A stretch of 64,000 nt of DNA from Bacteriovorax sp. (GTDB lineage Bacteria; Bdellovibrionota; Bacteriovoracia; Bacteriovoracales; Bacteriovoracaceae), in contig JAQTTZ010000002.1 of NCBI GenBank assembly GCA_028710485.1, positions 1 to 64,000 of the forward strand, written 5' to 3'. Positions 19,072-28,356 of the stretch are shown piece by piece. A program made the translations under genes and the position numbers. The notes beneath the pieces are model-generated. The model made no database searches. It was not told the origin of the DNA and saw only the letters and a list, made by a program, of their open reading frames with translations. The first letter of the stretch is position 1, and the number at the start of each line of letters is the position of its first letter.

Positions 19072-20532
19072 TTACTGAAATAATGAAGGAGCTTGTCGAC
19101 CGAGATCGGTTACCAGCTCTGCTTGGCAGGAAAGCGCAGTTGCCGATAAGATTTTTACATCTACCCAATGCCATTTATAATCTTGGTCCGCAGCTTCAGG
19201 CAAAAAGTGGACAATTCTGTTACAGTTTGTGCGACCTTTCCATTTTTTAACTCCGCCCATATTTCCATCGTTATCAACCAAGACTCGAAAAGTTTTTCCA
19301 ATCATGGCCTGGTGGATTTTATCTTGAATCTTTAACTGATGAGCTTGAATTTCACGAAGGCGCGCCCCTCGAACATCATCACTTAACGAATCTTCAAAAT
19401 TTGCAGCGCGGGTTTTATTTCTTTTTGAGTAAACATAAGAATAAATAAAATCGAACTGGGCCTTATCCAAAAGATCGAGGGTTGCTTGATGCTCCTCATC
19501 CGTTTCGTTTACAAATCCTGCAATAATATCTGTTGAAAGAACTATTTCCGGCTGGGCTGCACGAAGTTTTGCTAACAATCCAAGATAGTGCTCAGGTGTA
19601 TATTCTCTGTGCATTCTTTCTAAAACCGTTGCTGACCCCGATTGAACCGGTAAATGAAGGTGTTTTGATAATTTTTTAGACGATCCATGAACGGCAATCA
19701 ACTCATCGCTCACATCGTATGGATGAGACGTTGTGTATCTTATAATCTCGAGTCCATCAATTTTATCGAGCTCAGTAATTAACATCGCCAAAGACTCGCC
19801 ATTTTCTTTTCCGTAAGAATTTACGTTTTGGCCTAACAGAGTCACCTCTTGGATGCCTTGATACTTCACCAGCTTCGTCACGTCGGCCACTACTTCGTCC
19901 ATTAAACGCGATCTTTCTTTTCCGCGAGTGTAAGGAACAATACAGTAGGTGCAATACTTGTTGCAGCCTTTAATGATGTTTACGAAGGCCTGTGGCGAAT
20001 CGCCGCTGACTTTTGTTTCGATCGAAAAATTTTCACTTCGATCCCATGAATTGATGGTGAATTTTGAGTCGCCGGCATAAACTCGGAAAACCATATCGTT
20101 AATCGTATCGATAACATCAGTTCCAAATGCAAAATCCAGATGCTTGTATTTCGCAACGAGCTCACGGCCTTCTGTTTGGGCCACACATCCACCGATTCCC
20201 ACCACTAGACCGTTCTTTTTTTTCTTTGCGTGCTTTATTTCACCTAATTGTGAATAGAATTTATTATTTGCGAGGTCTCGAACCGCACATGTGTTGAATA
20301 GGACTAGATCTGCCTCTTCAAGTATTTCTGTTTTTTTGAAATTGAGATCTTGAAGATGAGCGGCAATACGATCTGAATCATGATAATTCATCTGACAGCC
20401 AAAAGTTTTCATCCAAACTTTGCGAGGTGGAAATTCAAGATCGCCCATGATGACTAATCTCTCTCCAGTTATCGGATCAATAATAGATTGTTCGCGAGGA
20501 CCATTGCCTCTAGTACCAAGACCTGTTGCCAT
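19072..20532 (-). CDS. miaB: tRNA-2-methylthio-N6-dimethylallyladenosine synthase MiaB
   Basis: 'WMKTFGCQMNYHDSDRI', 'NIIKGCNKYCTYCIVPYTRGKERSR' radical SAM CxxxCxxC, TRAM-like C-terminus. Confidence 0.96.
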   Translation of the reverse strand: MATGLGTRGNGPREQSIIDPITGERLVIMGDLEFPPRKVWMKTFGCQMNYHDSDRIAAHLQDLNFKKTEILEEADLVLFNTCAVRDLANNKFYSQLGEIKHAKKKKNGLVVGIGGCVAQTEGRELVAKYKHLDFAFGTDVIDTINDMVFRVYAGDSKFTINSWDRSENFSIETKVSGDSPQAFVNIIKGCNKYCTYCIVPYTRGKERSRLMDEVVADVTKLVKYQGIQEVTLLGQNVNSYGKENGESLAMLITELDKIDGLEIIRYTTSHPYDVSDELIAVHGSSKKLSKHLHLPVQSGSATVLERMHREYTPEHYLGLLAKLRAAQPEIVLSTDIIAGFVNETDEEHQATLDLLDKAQFDFIYSYVYSKRNKTRAANFEDSLSDDVRGARLREIQAHQLKIQDKIHQAMIGKTFRVLVDNDGNMGGVKKWKGRTNCNRIVHFLPEAADQDYKWHWVDVKILSATALSCQAELVTDLGRQAPSLFQ

Positions 20533-20680
20533 AAGATTACCCTGTTAAAAAAGCCTTAAAGCTGAACGTTTATAATGTTCGGGGAACTTAACAGCTTGTG
20601 TGTAGGAAGTAAATCAAAGAGAAAGCAAGTTGGGATACATTGGTGATATAAAAGGGATTTTTAGCTCGACAGAAATAAAA

Positions 20681-20706
20681 AAGGGACCCGAAGGTCCCTT
20701 TTTTAA
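20681..20706 (-). terminator. Rho-independent terminator of the H1-like gene
   Basis: AAGGGACC-TTCG-GGTCCCTT (minus strand) followed by TTTT; C(UUCG)G tetraloop in the minus-strand transcript. Confidence 0.88.
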
Positions 20707-20724
20707 CTAGTGCACTTAAAAAAA

Positions 20725-20895
20725 TTAAGCTTTAGCAGCAGCTTTAGGAGCAGCTTTTTTAGCTACTTTTTTTGTAGCTTTTTTAGCTACTTTTTTTGTA
20801 GCTTTTTTATCTACTTTTTTCGTAGCTTTTTTAGCTACTTTCTTTGCTACTTTCTTAGTAGCTACTTTCTTCTTTGTTGCTTTCTTAACAGCCAT
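20725..20895 (-). CDS. Histone H1-like Lys/Ala-rich basic protein, 56 aa
   Basis: Below track length cutoff. Minus-strand translation from ATG at 20895: MAVKKATKKKVATKKVAKKVAKKATKKVDKKATKKVAKKATKKVAKKAAPKAAAKA*. Confidence 0.9.
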   Translation of the reverse strand: MAVKKATKKKVATKKVAKKVAKKATKKVDKKATKKVAKKATKKVAKKAAPKAAAKA

Positions 20896-21215
20896 AAAAC
20901 CCTCCAGAAGTTTTTATTCTTTTACTAAGAATAAACATTTTTTTATTTTCGTGCAAACAAAAAGTAACATGTATGTTTTATTTTTCGTATTTTTTTTTTA
21001 TTCCTTTAGTTTTTTTTTTCATTATATCGCGCCCTCAGCACTTTTAAGACCAAGCTCGCACTCTCAATGAATCGATGAAATGCTTTATTCATCGATGTTT
21101 CAGTCGTTTTCCACAAGTCGAAAAATAAAAAAATATTTTTTGTAATGAGAACATGAGGAGCTACTATGAAGCTCCTCATATGACGAAATAATTTATTCTG
21201 GAGGTAAAAAAATGC

Positions 21216-23564
21216 CTAATTTGGGAAATTAAAGACGATTTTTTGGTGAATATCATCAAACGAGACCACAACAACGCCGCCTTTTTCGAGTTTTCCGAAA
21301 AGAATTTCATGCGAAAGTGGCTTCTTGATCTCAGTATCGATGATTCGAGCGAGTGGTCTTGCCCCCATTTGAGGATCAAAGCCAATTTTTGCAAGATGAA
21401 GACGTGCCGATTCATCGATTTTAAGCTCAACATTCTTTTCAGCAAGTTTAGTTTCAAGTTGAATGAGGAATTTATCGACGATTTTTAAGATTTGATCTGA
21501 TCCAAGCTTGTTGAAATGAACAATCGCATCCAATCTATTTCTGAATTCAGGTGAAAAGAACTCTTTGATCCTTTGTTCACGCTTAAATGATTGTGCATTG
21601 GCCTCTTTATTAATTCCAATCGAGCCACCTTCCATTTCTTTAGCACCAGCATTCGATGTCATAATAATGACGACATTTCTAAAATCAGTTGCACGTCCAT
21701 GTGAATCAGTAAGAGTTCCATGATCCATAATCTGCAATAAAATATTAAAGATATCTGGATGGGCCTTCTCGATCTCATCTAATAATAAAACAGCATGGGG
21801 GTACTTCTTCATCACATCTGTTAAAATACCCCCGCTTTCATGACCTACATACCCTGGAGGAGCACCAATCAGCTTGGCAACAGAATGTTTTTCCATGTAC
21901 TCCGACATATCGAAACGCTCGAGATGAACACCCATTTCACGAGCTAATTGACGAGCGAGTTCAGTTTTTCCGACACCGGTGGGACCTGTAAAAAGAAAAG
22001 ACCCGATTGGTTTTTGTTCGTGTCCAAGGCCTGATCTAGAAAGCAAAATAGCATCAGCAACCAAATCGACAGCTTGATCCTGGCCGAAAATCATCAGCCG
22101 TAAATTAGATTTAAGGCTTCTAAGTTTTTCTCTTTCGTCGCCGGCCACCGACATTTTGGGAATCTTGGCCATCGCTGCGACAATCGTTTCAATATCTTTT
22201 TTGCTCACATTTATATGGCGTTTAGATTCGGGCATAATTCGGATCATTGCCCCAACTTCATCCATGACATCAATTGATTTATCGGGATTTTTTCTATCAG
22301 TAATATGTTTATGGGCTAAATCAACGATCAATCTTATAATTGAGTTGGAATATTTAACATTATGATGCTCTTCAAACTTTGGCTTCAGACCTAGGAGAAT
22401 TTTATAAGTGTCATCTATCGACGGTTCGTTGACATCGACTTTTTGCATGCGGCGATTGAAAGCTGAATCCTTCTCAATAAATTTTCGATACTCTTCATAA
22501 GTAGTGCTGCCGATGCAACGAAGACGTCCTGAACTAAGGGCCGGCTTTAAAAGATTAGAGGCATCCATGGATCCTCCGCTGGTTGCTCCTGCTCCCATAA
22601 TGGTATGAATCTCATCTATAAAAAGGATGGCCTCACCCTTCCCTTCATCTTTGAAGGACATAAGTTCGTTCATTACATTTTTTAGTCGTTGTTCGAAATC
22701 TCCACGGTATTTTGTGCCGGCAAGAAGGCTTGCTAAATCCAGACTAAATATTGTTGCGTTTTTTAACAGATCAGGAACTTGACCTTTAACGATGAGGTAG
22801 GCCAGACCTTCAGCAATGGCAGTTTTTCCAACGCCTGCCTCACCTACTAATAGTGGATTATTTTTCCTCCTGCGACTTAAAATCTGAGCGACCCGTTCGA
22901 TTTCTTCCGTTCGTCCGATGATGGGATCGATGCGATTTTTTTCCACTTCAAGATTTAGGTTTAAACAATATTCTTCTAGTGCACTTTGTTTTGCCTGAGG
23001 CCTTTCGCCGCTCAACTCTGCTCGAATTTCATCGTTAATGGAAGCATCACTATTAACGGGTTTATCAATTCCATGGGCGATGAGTTTAACCACATCAAAC
23101 TTTTCTATTCCATGAGCAGCTAAAAGATAGTTCACAAAACTTTCTTGTTCGCTAAAGAGCGCGATTAGAAGATTGACTCCTAAAATATCTTTTTTCCCAG
23201 ATGATTGAACATGAATAGCGGCCCTTTGAATGACTCGCTGAAGTCCTTCAGAAATTTCAGGCTGGTAAGTTATGCCATTAGCGCGAGCGAGTTCTCGCAA
23301 CTCTAGATCTTCGAACTGTTCTTCAGACAGCTCTTTTATTTCTGAAAGCGAAAGTATGCTGAAATTGGATTTATCTTCTAAAAACTTATTTAATTCAACT
23401 TCGAGCTGGACTAAATCTGCCCCACAATGCTCCAGAATACTTCTTACCTCTGGATCAGTTAACATTGCAAAAAAGAGAATTTCTAGAGTGAGATATTCAT
23501 GTTGGAGCTGATTTGCTTTAACGATGGCGGCATTGATGATGAGATCTAAGCGTTTACTTTGCAT
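21216..23564 (-). CDS. clpA: ATP-dependent Clp protease ATP-binding subunit ClpA
   Basis: Clp N domain, 'GEAGVGKTAIAEGLA', 'GTKYRGDFEQRLK', 'GPTGVGKTELARQLA'; adjacent to clpS. Confidence 0.96.
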   Translation of the reverse strand: MQSKRLDLIINAAIVKANQLQHEYLTLEILFFAMLTDPEVRSILEHCGADLVQLEVELNKFLEDKSNFSILSLSEIKELSEEQFEDLELRELARANGITYQPEISEGLQRVIQRAAIHVQSSGKKDILGVNLLIALFSEQESFVNYLLAAHGIEKFDVVKLIAHGIDKPVNSDASINDEIRAELSGERPQAKQSALEEYCLNLNLEVEKNRIDPIIGRTEEIERVAQILSRRRKNNPLLVGEAGVGKTAIAEGLAYLIVKGQVPDLLKNATIFSLDLASLLAGTKYRGDFEQRLKNVMNELMSFKDEGKGEAILFIDEIHTIMGAGATSGGSMDASNLLKPALSSGRLRCIGSTTYEEYRKFIEKDSAFNRRMQKVDVNEPSIDDTYKILLGLKPKFEEHHNVKYSNSIIRLIVDLAHKHITDRKNPDKSIDVMDEVGAMIRIMPESKRHINVSKKDIETIVAAMAKIPKMSVAGDEREKLRSLKSNLRLMIFGQDQAVDLVADAILLSRSGLGHEQKPIGSFLFTGPTGVGKTELARQLAREMGVHLERFDMSEYMEKHSVAKLIGAPPGYVGHESGGILTDVMKKYPHAVLLLDEIEKAHPDIFNILLQIMDHGTLTDSHGRATDFRNVVIIMTSNAGAKEMEGGSIGINKEANAQSFKREQRIKEFFSPEFRNRLDAIVHFNKLGSDQILKIVDKFLIQLETKLAEKNVELKIDESARLHLAKIGFDPQMGARPLARIIDTEIKKPLSHEILFGKLEKGGVVVVSFDDIHQKIVFNFPN

Positions 23565-23593
23565 CTAACTACTCACTGTAATATTAAAATTAT

Positions 23594-23935
23594 TTATTCA
23601 GGTTCAATGGAGCACATCAGGGGATGGGCATGTTCACGGGCGAGTCTTTCAACTTTTTTTGACTTACTTTCAGCGATCTCAAAAGTATAAATTCCACAAA
23701 GGCCAATTCCGGTGCGATGGACTTCCATCATGATCTTTTCGGCTTCTTCGATAGTCTTATGGAAAACGCCTTGAAGGATAAAAATCACGAACTCCATAGT
23801 GGTATAGTCATCATTGTGAAGTAAAACTTTATATTTTTTAGGCAATTCGACTTTGTTTTTAATTACGGTGGAGGTCCCACCTTCTTCTTCATCATCATCA
23901 TTATCAGGCCGATTGTTGTCTTGATTTATCATCAT
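23594..23935 (-). CDS. clpS: ATP-dependent Clp protease adaptor ClpS
   Basis: 'PKKYKVLLHNDDYTTMEFVIFILQGVFHKTIEEAEKIMMEVHRTGIGLCGIYTFEIAESK'. Confidence 0.96.
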   Translation of the reverse strand: MMINQDNNRPDNDDDEEEGGTSTVIKNKVELPKKYKVLLHNDDYTTMEFVIFILQGVFHKTIEEAEKIMMEVHRTGIGLCGIYTFEIAESKSKKVERLAREHAHPLMCSIEPE

Positions 23936-24086
23936 TTAATTATCACTCTTTTTTAATTAAAGAAGCAAGAGTTCTGTGATGGCCGGCGAAGTGGAAACCT
24001 GATATTTGATTCATTGAATTACAATAAATCCAATATTTTATAATAGTATGCTAAGATGTAGGTATAACAATTAGGGAGACTAATTA

Positions 24087-24488
24087 ATGATTCCAGATAA
24101 AAAAAAGCAATTGCGCGGTGACGTTCTTATTATCGACGATGATGCTTCGATATGTGAAATTTTAAAAGGCTATTGTGAAAAAATGGGATGTTTTCGCAAT
24201 ATTTTAATTGCACACGATGGCTCGATGGCCTCAAGTAAATTGCGCAATCAAAAATTTGCTTTAATCCTGCTCGATTTAAAAATGCCGAAAAAAAGTGGAT
24301 TGGATCTATTAAGAGAATTGGATGATAAATCGTTAAATTCAAAAAAAAGCATAGTCGTTATTTCAGGAACATTCGATAAAACAGCAGTGGAAAAAATTAT
24401 CGCGACTGGAATAAAGTCTTTTCTACCAAAGCCATTCACCGAAGCCGATTTTCAAGAAAAAATTCTAAAATTACTTACTATAAAATAA
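24087..24488 (+). CDS. Stand-alone response-regulator receiver domain (CheY-like)
   Basis: 'DVLIIDDDASICEIL', 'FALILLDLKMPKKSGLDLL', 'VVISG', 'FLPKPF'. Confidence 0.92.
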   Translation: MIPDKKKQLRGDVLIIDDDASICEILKGYCEKMGCFRNILIAHDGSMASSKLRNQKFALILLDLKMPKKSGLDLLRELDDKSLNSKKSIVVISGTFDKTAVEKIIATGIKSFLPKPFTEADFQEKILKLLTIK

Positions 24489-24514
24489 AAAGGCCGAAAG
24501 ATTTCAGCCTTTTT
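24487..24514. terminator. Bidirectional intrinsic terminator between convergent receiver and hpf genes
   Basis: AAAAAGGC-CGAAAGATTTCA-GCCTTTTT inverted repeat with GAAA/TTTC inner pairing. Confidence 0.7.
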
Positions 24515-24531
24515 ACAATTATTCTAAAAAA

Positions 24532-24894
24532 TTAAGCGACATCTTCCTCATCATGATCCATCCAGGCATCAGCTGGATCTAAAATGATAATTTCAGATTG
24601 TTCTCTGTGAATTTTATTAAATTTGTCCTTTTTCTTGAAAGCTTGTTTTTCGATTTTATCAACGGCCATATCAATACTATGGTAAAGATTTTCTGACCAT
24701 GCCTTCGCATGATATTCGCAGTTTGGAGCGTGGTAATAAATTTCAGCGAAGTGCTCTCCATTTTTTACATAGCACGACCATTTAATCGTTCCTTTGTCCT
24801 GAAAAAACTTTGACAGTTTTTCTGTCGTTTCTTTAATTTTTTGGTCAAGCGCGGGAGTGTGTTCTAAATGCAAAAAGGAAGTTGTAATTTTCAT
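24532..24894 (-). CDS. hpf: Ribosome hibernation promoting factor (HPF/RaiA family)
   Basis: 'MKITTSFLHLEHTPALDQKIKETTEKLSKFF...SENLYHSIDMAVDKIEKQAFKKKDK'; downstream of rpoN. Confidence 0.88.
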   Translation of the reverse strand: MKITTSFLHLEHTPALDQKIKETTEKLSKFFQDKGTIKWSCYVKNGEHFAEIYYHAPNCEYHAKAWSENLYHSIDMAVDKIEKQAFKKKDKFNKIHREQSEIIILDPADAWMDHDEEDVA

Positions 24895-24919
24895 AAAATG
24901 CCCTTCTGGATATGCGGTC

Positions 24920-26365
24920 CTAGTTTTTTTCTTTTCGTTTCGATGAAGGCATAATACCTAACATTTCACGATACTTTGTAACTGTTCTTCGTGCTACCGT
25001 GAGATTTTCTTTAGCTAAAATCTCAACCACTTTTTGATCTGATAATGGTTTCAGTGGGTTTTCAGCTTCAAAAATAGCTTTGATTTTCATTTTTAAAACT
25101 TCACTGGCAATATCTGCTCCTCCGTCCTTTCCTCCTATACCTGTGTTAAAGAAATATTTTAATTCAAATGTTCCTAATGGAGTATGCATATACTTATTGG
25201 TTGTCACTCTCGAAACTGTCGACTCATGCATTCCAATATCGTTGGCCACATCTTTCAAAACCATTGGCTTTAAAAGTTTTGGACCTTTTTTGAAAAAATC
25301 TTGCTGCTTGGCTACGATTGCTTTAGCAACTTTTTCAATCGTTTTCTGTCTATTTTGTATCGATTTAATTAACCATTCTGCGGATCTTAATTTTTCTTTA
25401 ACAAACTCAGAGGCTTCATCGGTTTTATGACCGGCCCCTCTTTTGATCATTTCCTGATAGAGTTTAGAAATTTTTAAGCGCGGGATCCCCTCGTCATTTA
25501 CCTGCACAACGAACTCTCCACTAACTTCAACCACGAAAATATCTGGCAAGATATAATGTGTCTCAGGCGTGGCAATTAATCGCCCTGGCTTGGGATGAAA
25601 ATTCTGTAATAATAGTGCCGTTTTCTTCACTTGCTCTGAAGTGACACCTAAAGTTTTTGAAATTTTTTCGTAATTTTTACTCTGTAAATCTTCCAGGTGA
25701 TCGCGGATAATTTTTTCTAGAAGAGGAGATCTCTCTTCTGCTATTCGCGCTTGGGCCAATAGGCATTCTTGTAAATTAATCGATCCGCAACCAACGGGAT
25801 CAAGTCTCTGAATCACCTCAAGAATATCAAAAGCATCGGAGCGTTTTAATCCTGATTCGGCAATCAAGTCCTCAAAATTAGCATCGAGGTAACCATCATC
25901 GTTAATATTTCCAATGATCAAATGAGCTAGTTTCCATTCGTCATCACTGAGGACTTCCATTTTTAATTGCCATTCTAAATGCTCGGCAAGAGTCATGGAT
26001 TTAGAAACAATATTTTCGTAACCAGGCATTTCATCTGAATCTGATGCTGGGCTTGCCATATTGGGCGTGGATGAATTTGTACTGAATGAATCGGCGTAAG
26101 AATCCCAATCGAAATCGTCTTTGTCTTTCATCAGCGGAGCTTCAGAAAAATCTTCTGTTGTGGCTTCACGGACGTCATCGCCAGGTGTTTCGCTGTCATT
26201 TTCTCCTCCCACCTCTTCGAGCATAGGATTTTCAACCATTTCTTCAGCGATAACATTAGTCATCTCTAAATGGGTAAGTGTAAGAAGCTTAATCGCTTGT
26301 TGCAATTGTGGAGTCATTGCAAGATTCTGCGTTTGTCTTAAGCCTTGGGACATTTTTACGGCCAT
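24920..26365 (-). CDS. rpoN: RNA polymerase sigma-54 factor RpoN
   Basis: 'MSQGLRQTQNLAMTPQLQQAIKLL' activator-binding region, 'DIGMHESTVSRVTTNKYMHTPLGTFELKYFF', RpoN box region 'VARRTVTKYREMLGI'. Confidence 0.97.
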   Translation of the reverse strand: MAVKMSQGLRQTQNLAMTPQLQQAIKLLTLTHLEMTNVIAEEMVENPMLEEVGGENDSETPGDDVREATTEDFSEAPLMKDKDDFDWDSYADSFSTNSSTPNMASPASDSDEMPGYENIVSKSMTLAEHLEWQLKMEVLSDDEWKLAHLIIGNINDDGYLDANFEDLIAESGLKRSDAFDILEVIQRLDPVGCGSINLQECLLAQARIAEERSPLLEKIIRDHLEDLQSKNYEKISKTLGVTSEQVKKTALLLQNFHPKPGRLIATPETHYILPDIFVVEVSGEFVVQVNDEGIPRLKISKLYQEMIKRGAGHKTDEASEFVKEKLRSAEWLIKSIQNRQKTIEKVAKAIVAKQQDFFKKGPKLLKPMVLKDVANDIGMHESTVSRVTTNKYMHTPLGTFELKYFFNTGIGGKDGGADIASEVLKMKIKAIFEAENPLKPLSDQKVVEILAKENLTVARRTVTKYREMLGIMPSSKRKEKN

Positions 26366-26395
26366 AGTCTTTACCTTGTGCCTTTGCTTTTCGAA

Positions 26396-27124
26396 TTACA
26401 TCCTGAATTCTTCTCCTAAGTAGAACTTCCTTGCTCTCTCGTCGTTAATTAATTCTGCTGGCTTTCCACTCACGAGTAATTCACCGCTGTTCATAATATA
26501 AGCCCGGTCGACAATTCCTAATGTCTCTCGAACATTGTGATCAGTGATGAGCACTCCGATATTTCTAGTCTTCAATCCTTGTATCAATGATTGAATATCT
26601 GCCACCGCTAGTGGATCAACTCCGGCAAACGGTTCATCTAATAAAACAAATTTTGGCTCTAATGCCAGAGCTCTTGCTATCTCTACTCGCCGTCTCTCTC
26701 CACCTGAAAGGGCCGAACCTTTAGAGCGTCTAACATGATCCAATTTAAAATCATGAATCAGAGTCTCCATCAATTCCAATCTTTCACGGCGAGACAAATT
26801 TCTATTTTCCAAAACGGCCATGATATTTTCTTCAATAGTCAGATCGCGAAATACAGAAGCTTCCTGAGGAAGATAACCAATGCCGTTTAAAGCACGCTTG
26901 TGAATTGGCTCTTCTGTTATGTCTTTGCCATTCAAAGTTATTTTTCCCTCGTCGGCCTTTACCAACCCCACCATCATATAAAAGCAGGTCGTTTTCCCAG
27001 CTCCGTTGGGTCCTAGCAGACCTACAATTTCACCTTGGCTGACAGCAATATTTACATCTTTAACAACGGTTCTTCCGCCGTATGTTTTCTTCAAATTAAA
27101 AGCTTCTAGCTTTATGTGTTCCAT
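26396..27124 (-). CDS. lptB: LPS export ABC transporter ATP-binding protein LptB
   Basis: '[20 protein letters not shown]', '[17 protein letters not shown]'; between lptC/A-like gene and rpoN. Confidence 0.96.
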   Translation of the reverse strand: MEHIKLEAFNLKKTYGGRTVVKDVNIAVSQGEIVGLLGPNGAGKTTCFYMMVGLVKADEGKITLNGKDITEEPIHKRALNGIGYLPQEASVFRDLTIEENIMAVLENRNLSRRERLELMETLIHDFKLDHVRRSKGSALSGGERRRVEIARALALEPKFVLLDEPFAGVDPLAVADIQSLIQGLKTRNIGVLITDHNVRETLGIVDRAYIMNSGELLVSGKPAELINDERARKFYLGEEFRM

Positions 27125-27143
27125 TACTTTGACTTCCCTATCC

Positions 27144-28160
27144 TTAGTCTTTGTCTTTCTCTAAAGTGATATTGGTATTGGCATCATCCACCTCTACCGT
27201 CTCAACATTCTCTCTAATTGTAATCCTATTCCCTTTAATTACATCGCGCTCCTGGAAAACTTTGGGAAGCCCTGTCAGAATAATCTTTTTTTCACTAATC
27301 AAACCTTCCAACTTCTCCGCAAAAGCTTTCCTGACCAAAGGCTTTCCGTCGTTTAGGAGCCTCTCCTGTAACCTAACATCGTCATACAGAGCGTAATACT
27401 TGAGTCTTTTATTATAGTTTTCTAAAAAAACTTCACCACGGTTGGCAAAAGCCTCTAGATTATCTTTTTTAAAGGCCACATTGCCCTTCATCTCTACCAG
27501 GCTTTTGGGGGCATTGAGGGTCAGAAGATCAGTTTTAAAACTTATATTTTCTTCATAGACGCGCTTTCTTTTAATCACTCCATTAACACTGCCCTGGTAT
27601 TCAATCGTCTGCAACTTAGGGCGATAAGTGGCCCTATTTGAATTGACCATAATTTCGTCACTGGTCTTTTCTACTGTGCTTAAAGTTTTAACATCGCGAT
27701 TGGCATATAAAATCTCTCCCTCTGAGAGAATTGAAACTTTTTGGGCGCGAAGATTAGTATTGCTCATTTTTATTTCAACTTCATTCTCTAAAAAAATTTC
27801 CTTCTTTTTTATAAGAGCTCGCGAATTTTTTGCTTGAAAGTAAACCGGTTCAAGGGCCTTGTCCGTTTCTTTTTCGTAGCGATAAATAGAACCTATAGGA
27901 TCAAAACCAATTACCACTCCATCGGAGCTGGAAATACTAAGTTCGATAGACTCTAATTCCAGAAATGGCCGGGAGTTTTCAACAGAATAATAGTTTACAT
28001 TTTTAAAAAAACTTTCATCGACCGCATCATGCTCAGGCCCTTTTGGCGGAAGCGCGTGCTCCGAGCCGAACTGATTAAAATGCCCCATATATGATAAAAA
28101 ACCAAGGCCTAAACAAGCACTTAAAAAAATAAAAATGATAGAGTATTGACGAATTTTCAA
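27144..28160 (-). CDS. LptC-like protein with LptA/OstA-like C-terminal domain (LPS transport)
   Basis: N-terminal TM; LptC-like '[33 protein letters not shown]'; LptA-like '[47 protein letters not shown]'. Confidence 0.75.
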   Translation of the reverse strand: MKIRQYSIIFIFLSACLGLGFLSYMGHFNQFGSEHALPPKGPEHDAVDESFFKNVNYYSVENSRPFLELESIELSISSSDGVVIGFDPIGSIYRYEKETDKALEPVYFQAKNSRALIKKKEIFLENEVEIKMSNTNLRAQKVSILSEGEILYANRDVKTLSTVEKTSDEIMVNSNRATYRPKLQTIEYQGSVNGVIKRKRVYEENISFKTDLLTLNAPKSLVEMKGNVAFKKDNLEAFANRGEVFLENYNKRLKYYALYDDVRLQERLLNDGKPLVRKAFAEKLEGLISEKKIILTGLPKVFQERDVIKGNRITIRENVETVEVDDANTNITLEKDKD

Positions 28161-28356
28161 ACCGGCTTCCCTCAGGGTTCTATTGCGATATCAAGCTTAT
28201 CGTATTATAGCCCCCAAATTCTTATAATTTTAAGCATTTATTTTTTCTTATATTTGCTCATAATGACCAAGTTTCCTTTACTAAGTCCTTGGATTCTTGG
28301 TACTGTTGACCCTATTCATCAAGTATTTTTGGTAAGGATTAACCTAGGATTATTAC

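Noticed and set aside
20710-20928. Plus-strand 72-aa ORF (FSYFFCSFF...)
   Set aside because: Antisense shadow of the Lys/Ala-rich H1-like gene; low-complexity Phe/Ser protein with no SD support.
21243-21488. Plus-strand ORF inside clpA
   Set aside because: Antisense to a strongly supported gene; no motif.
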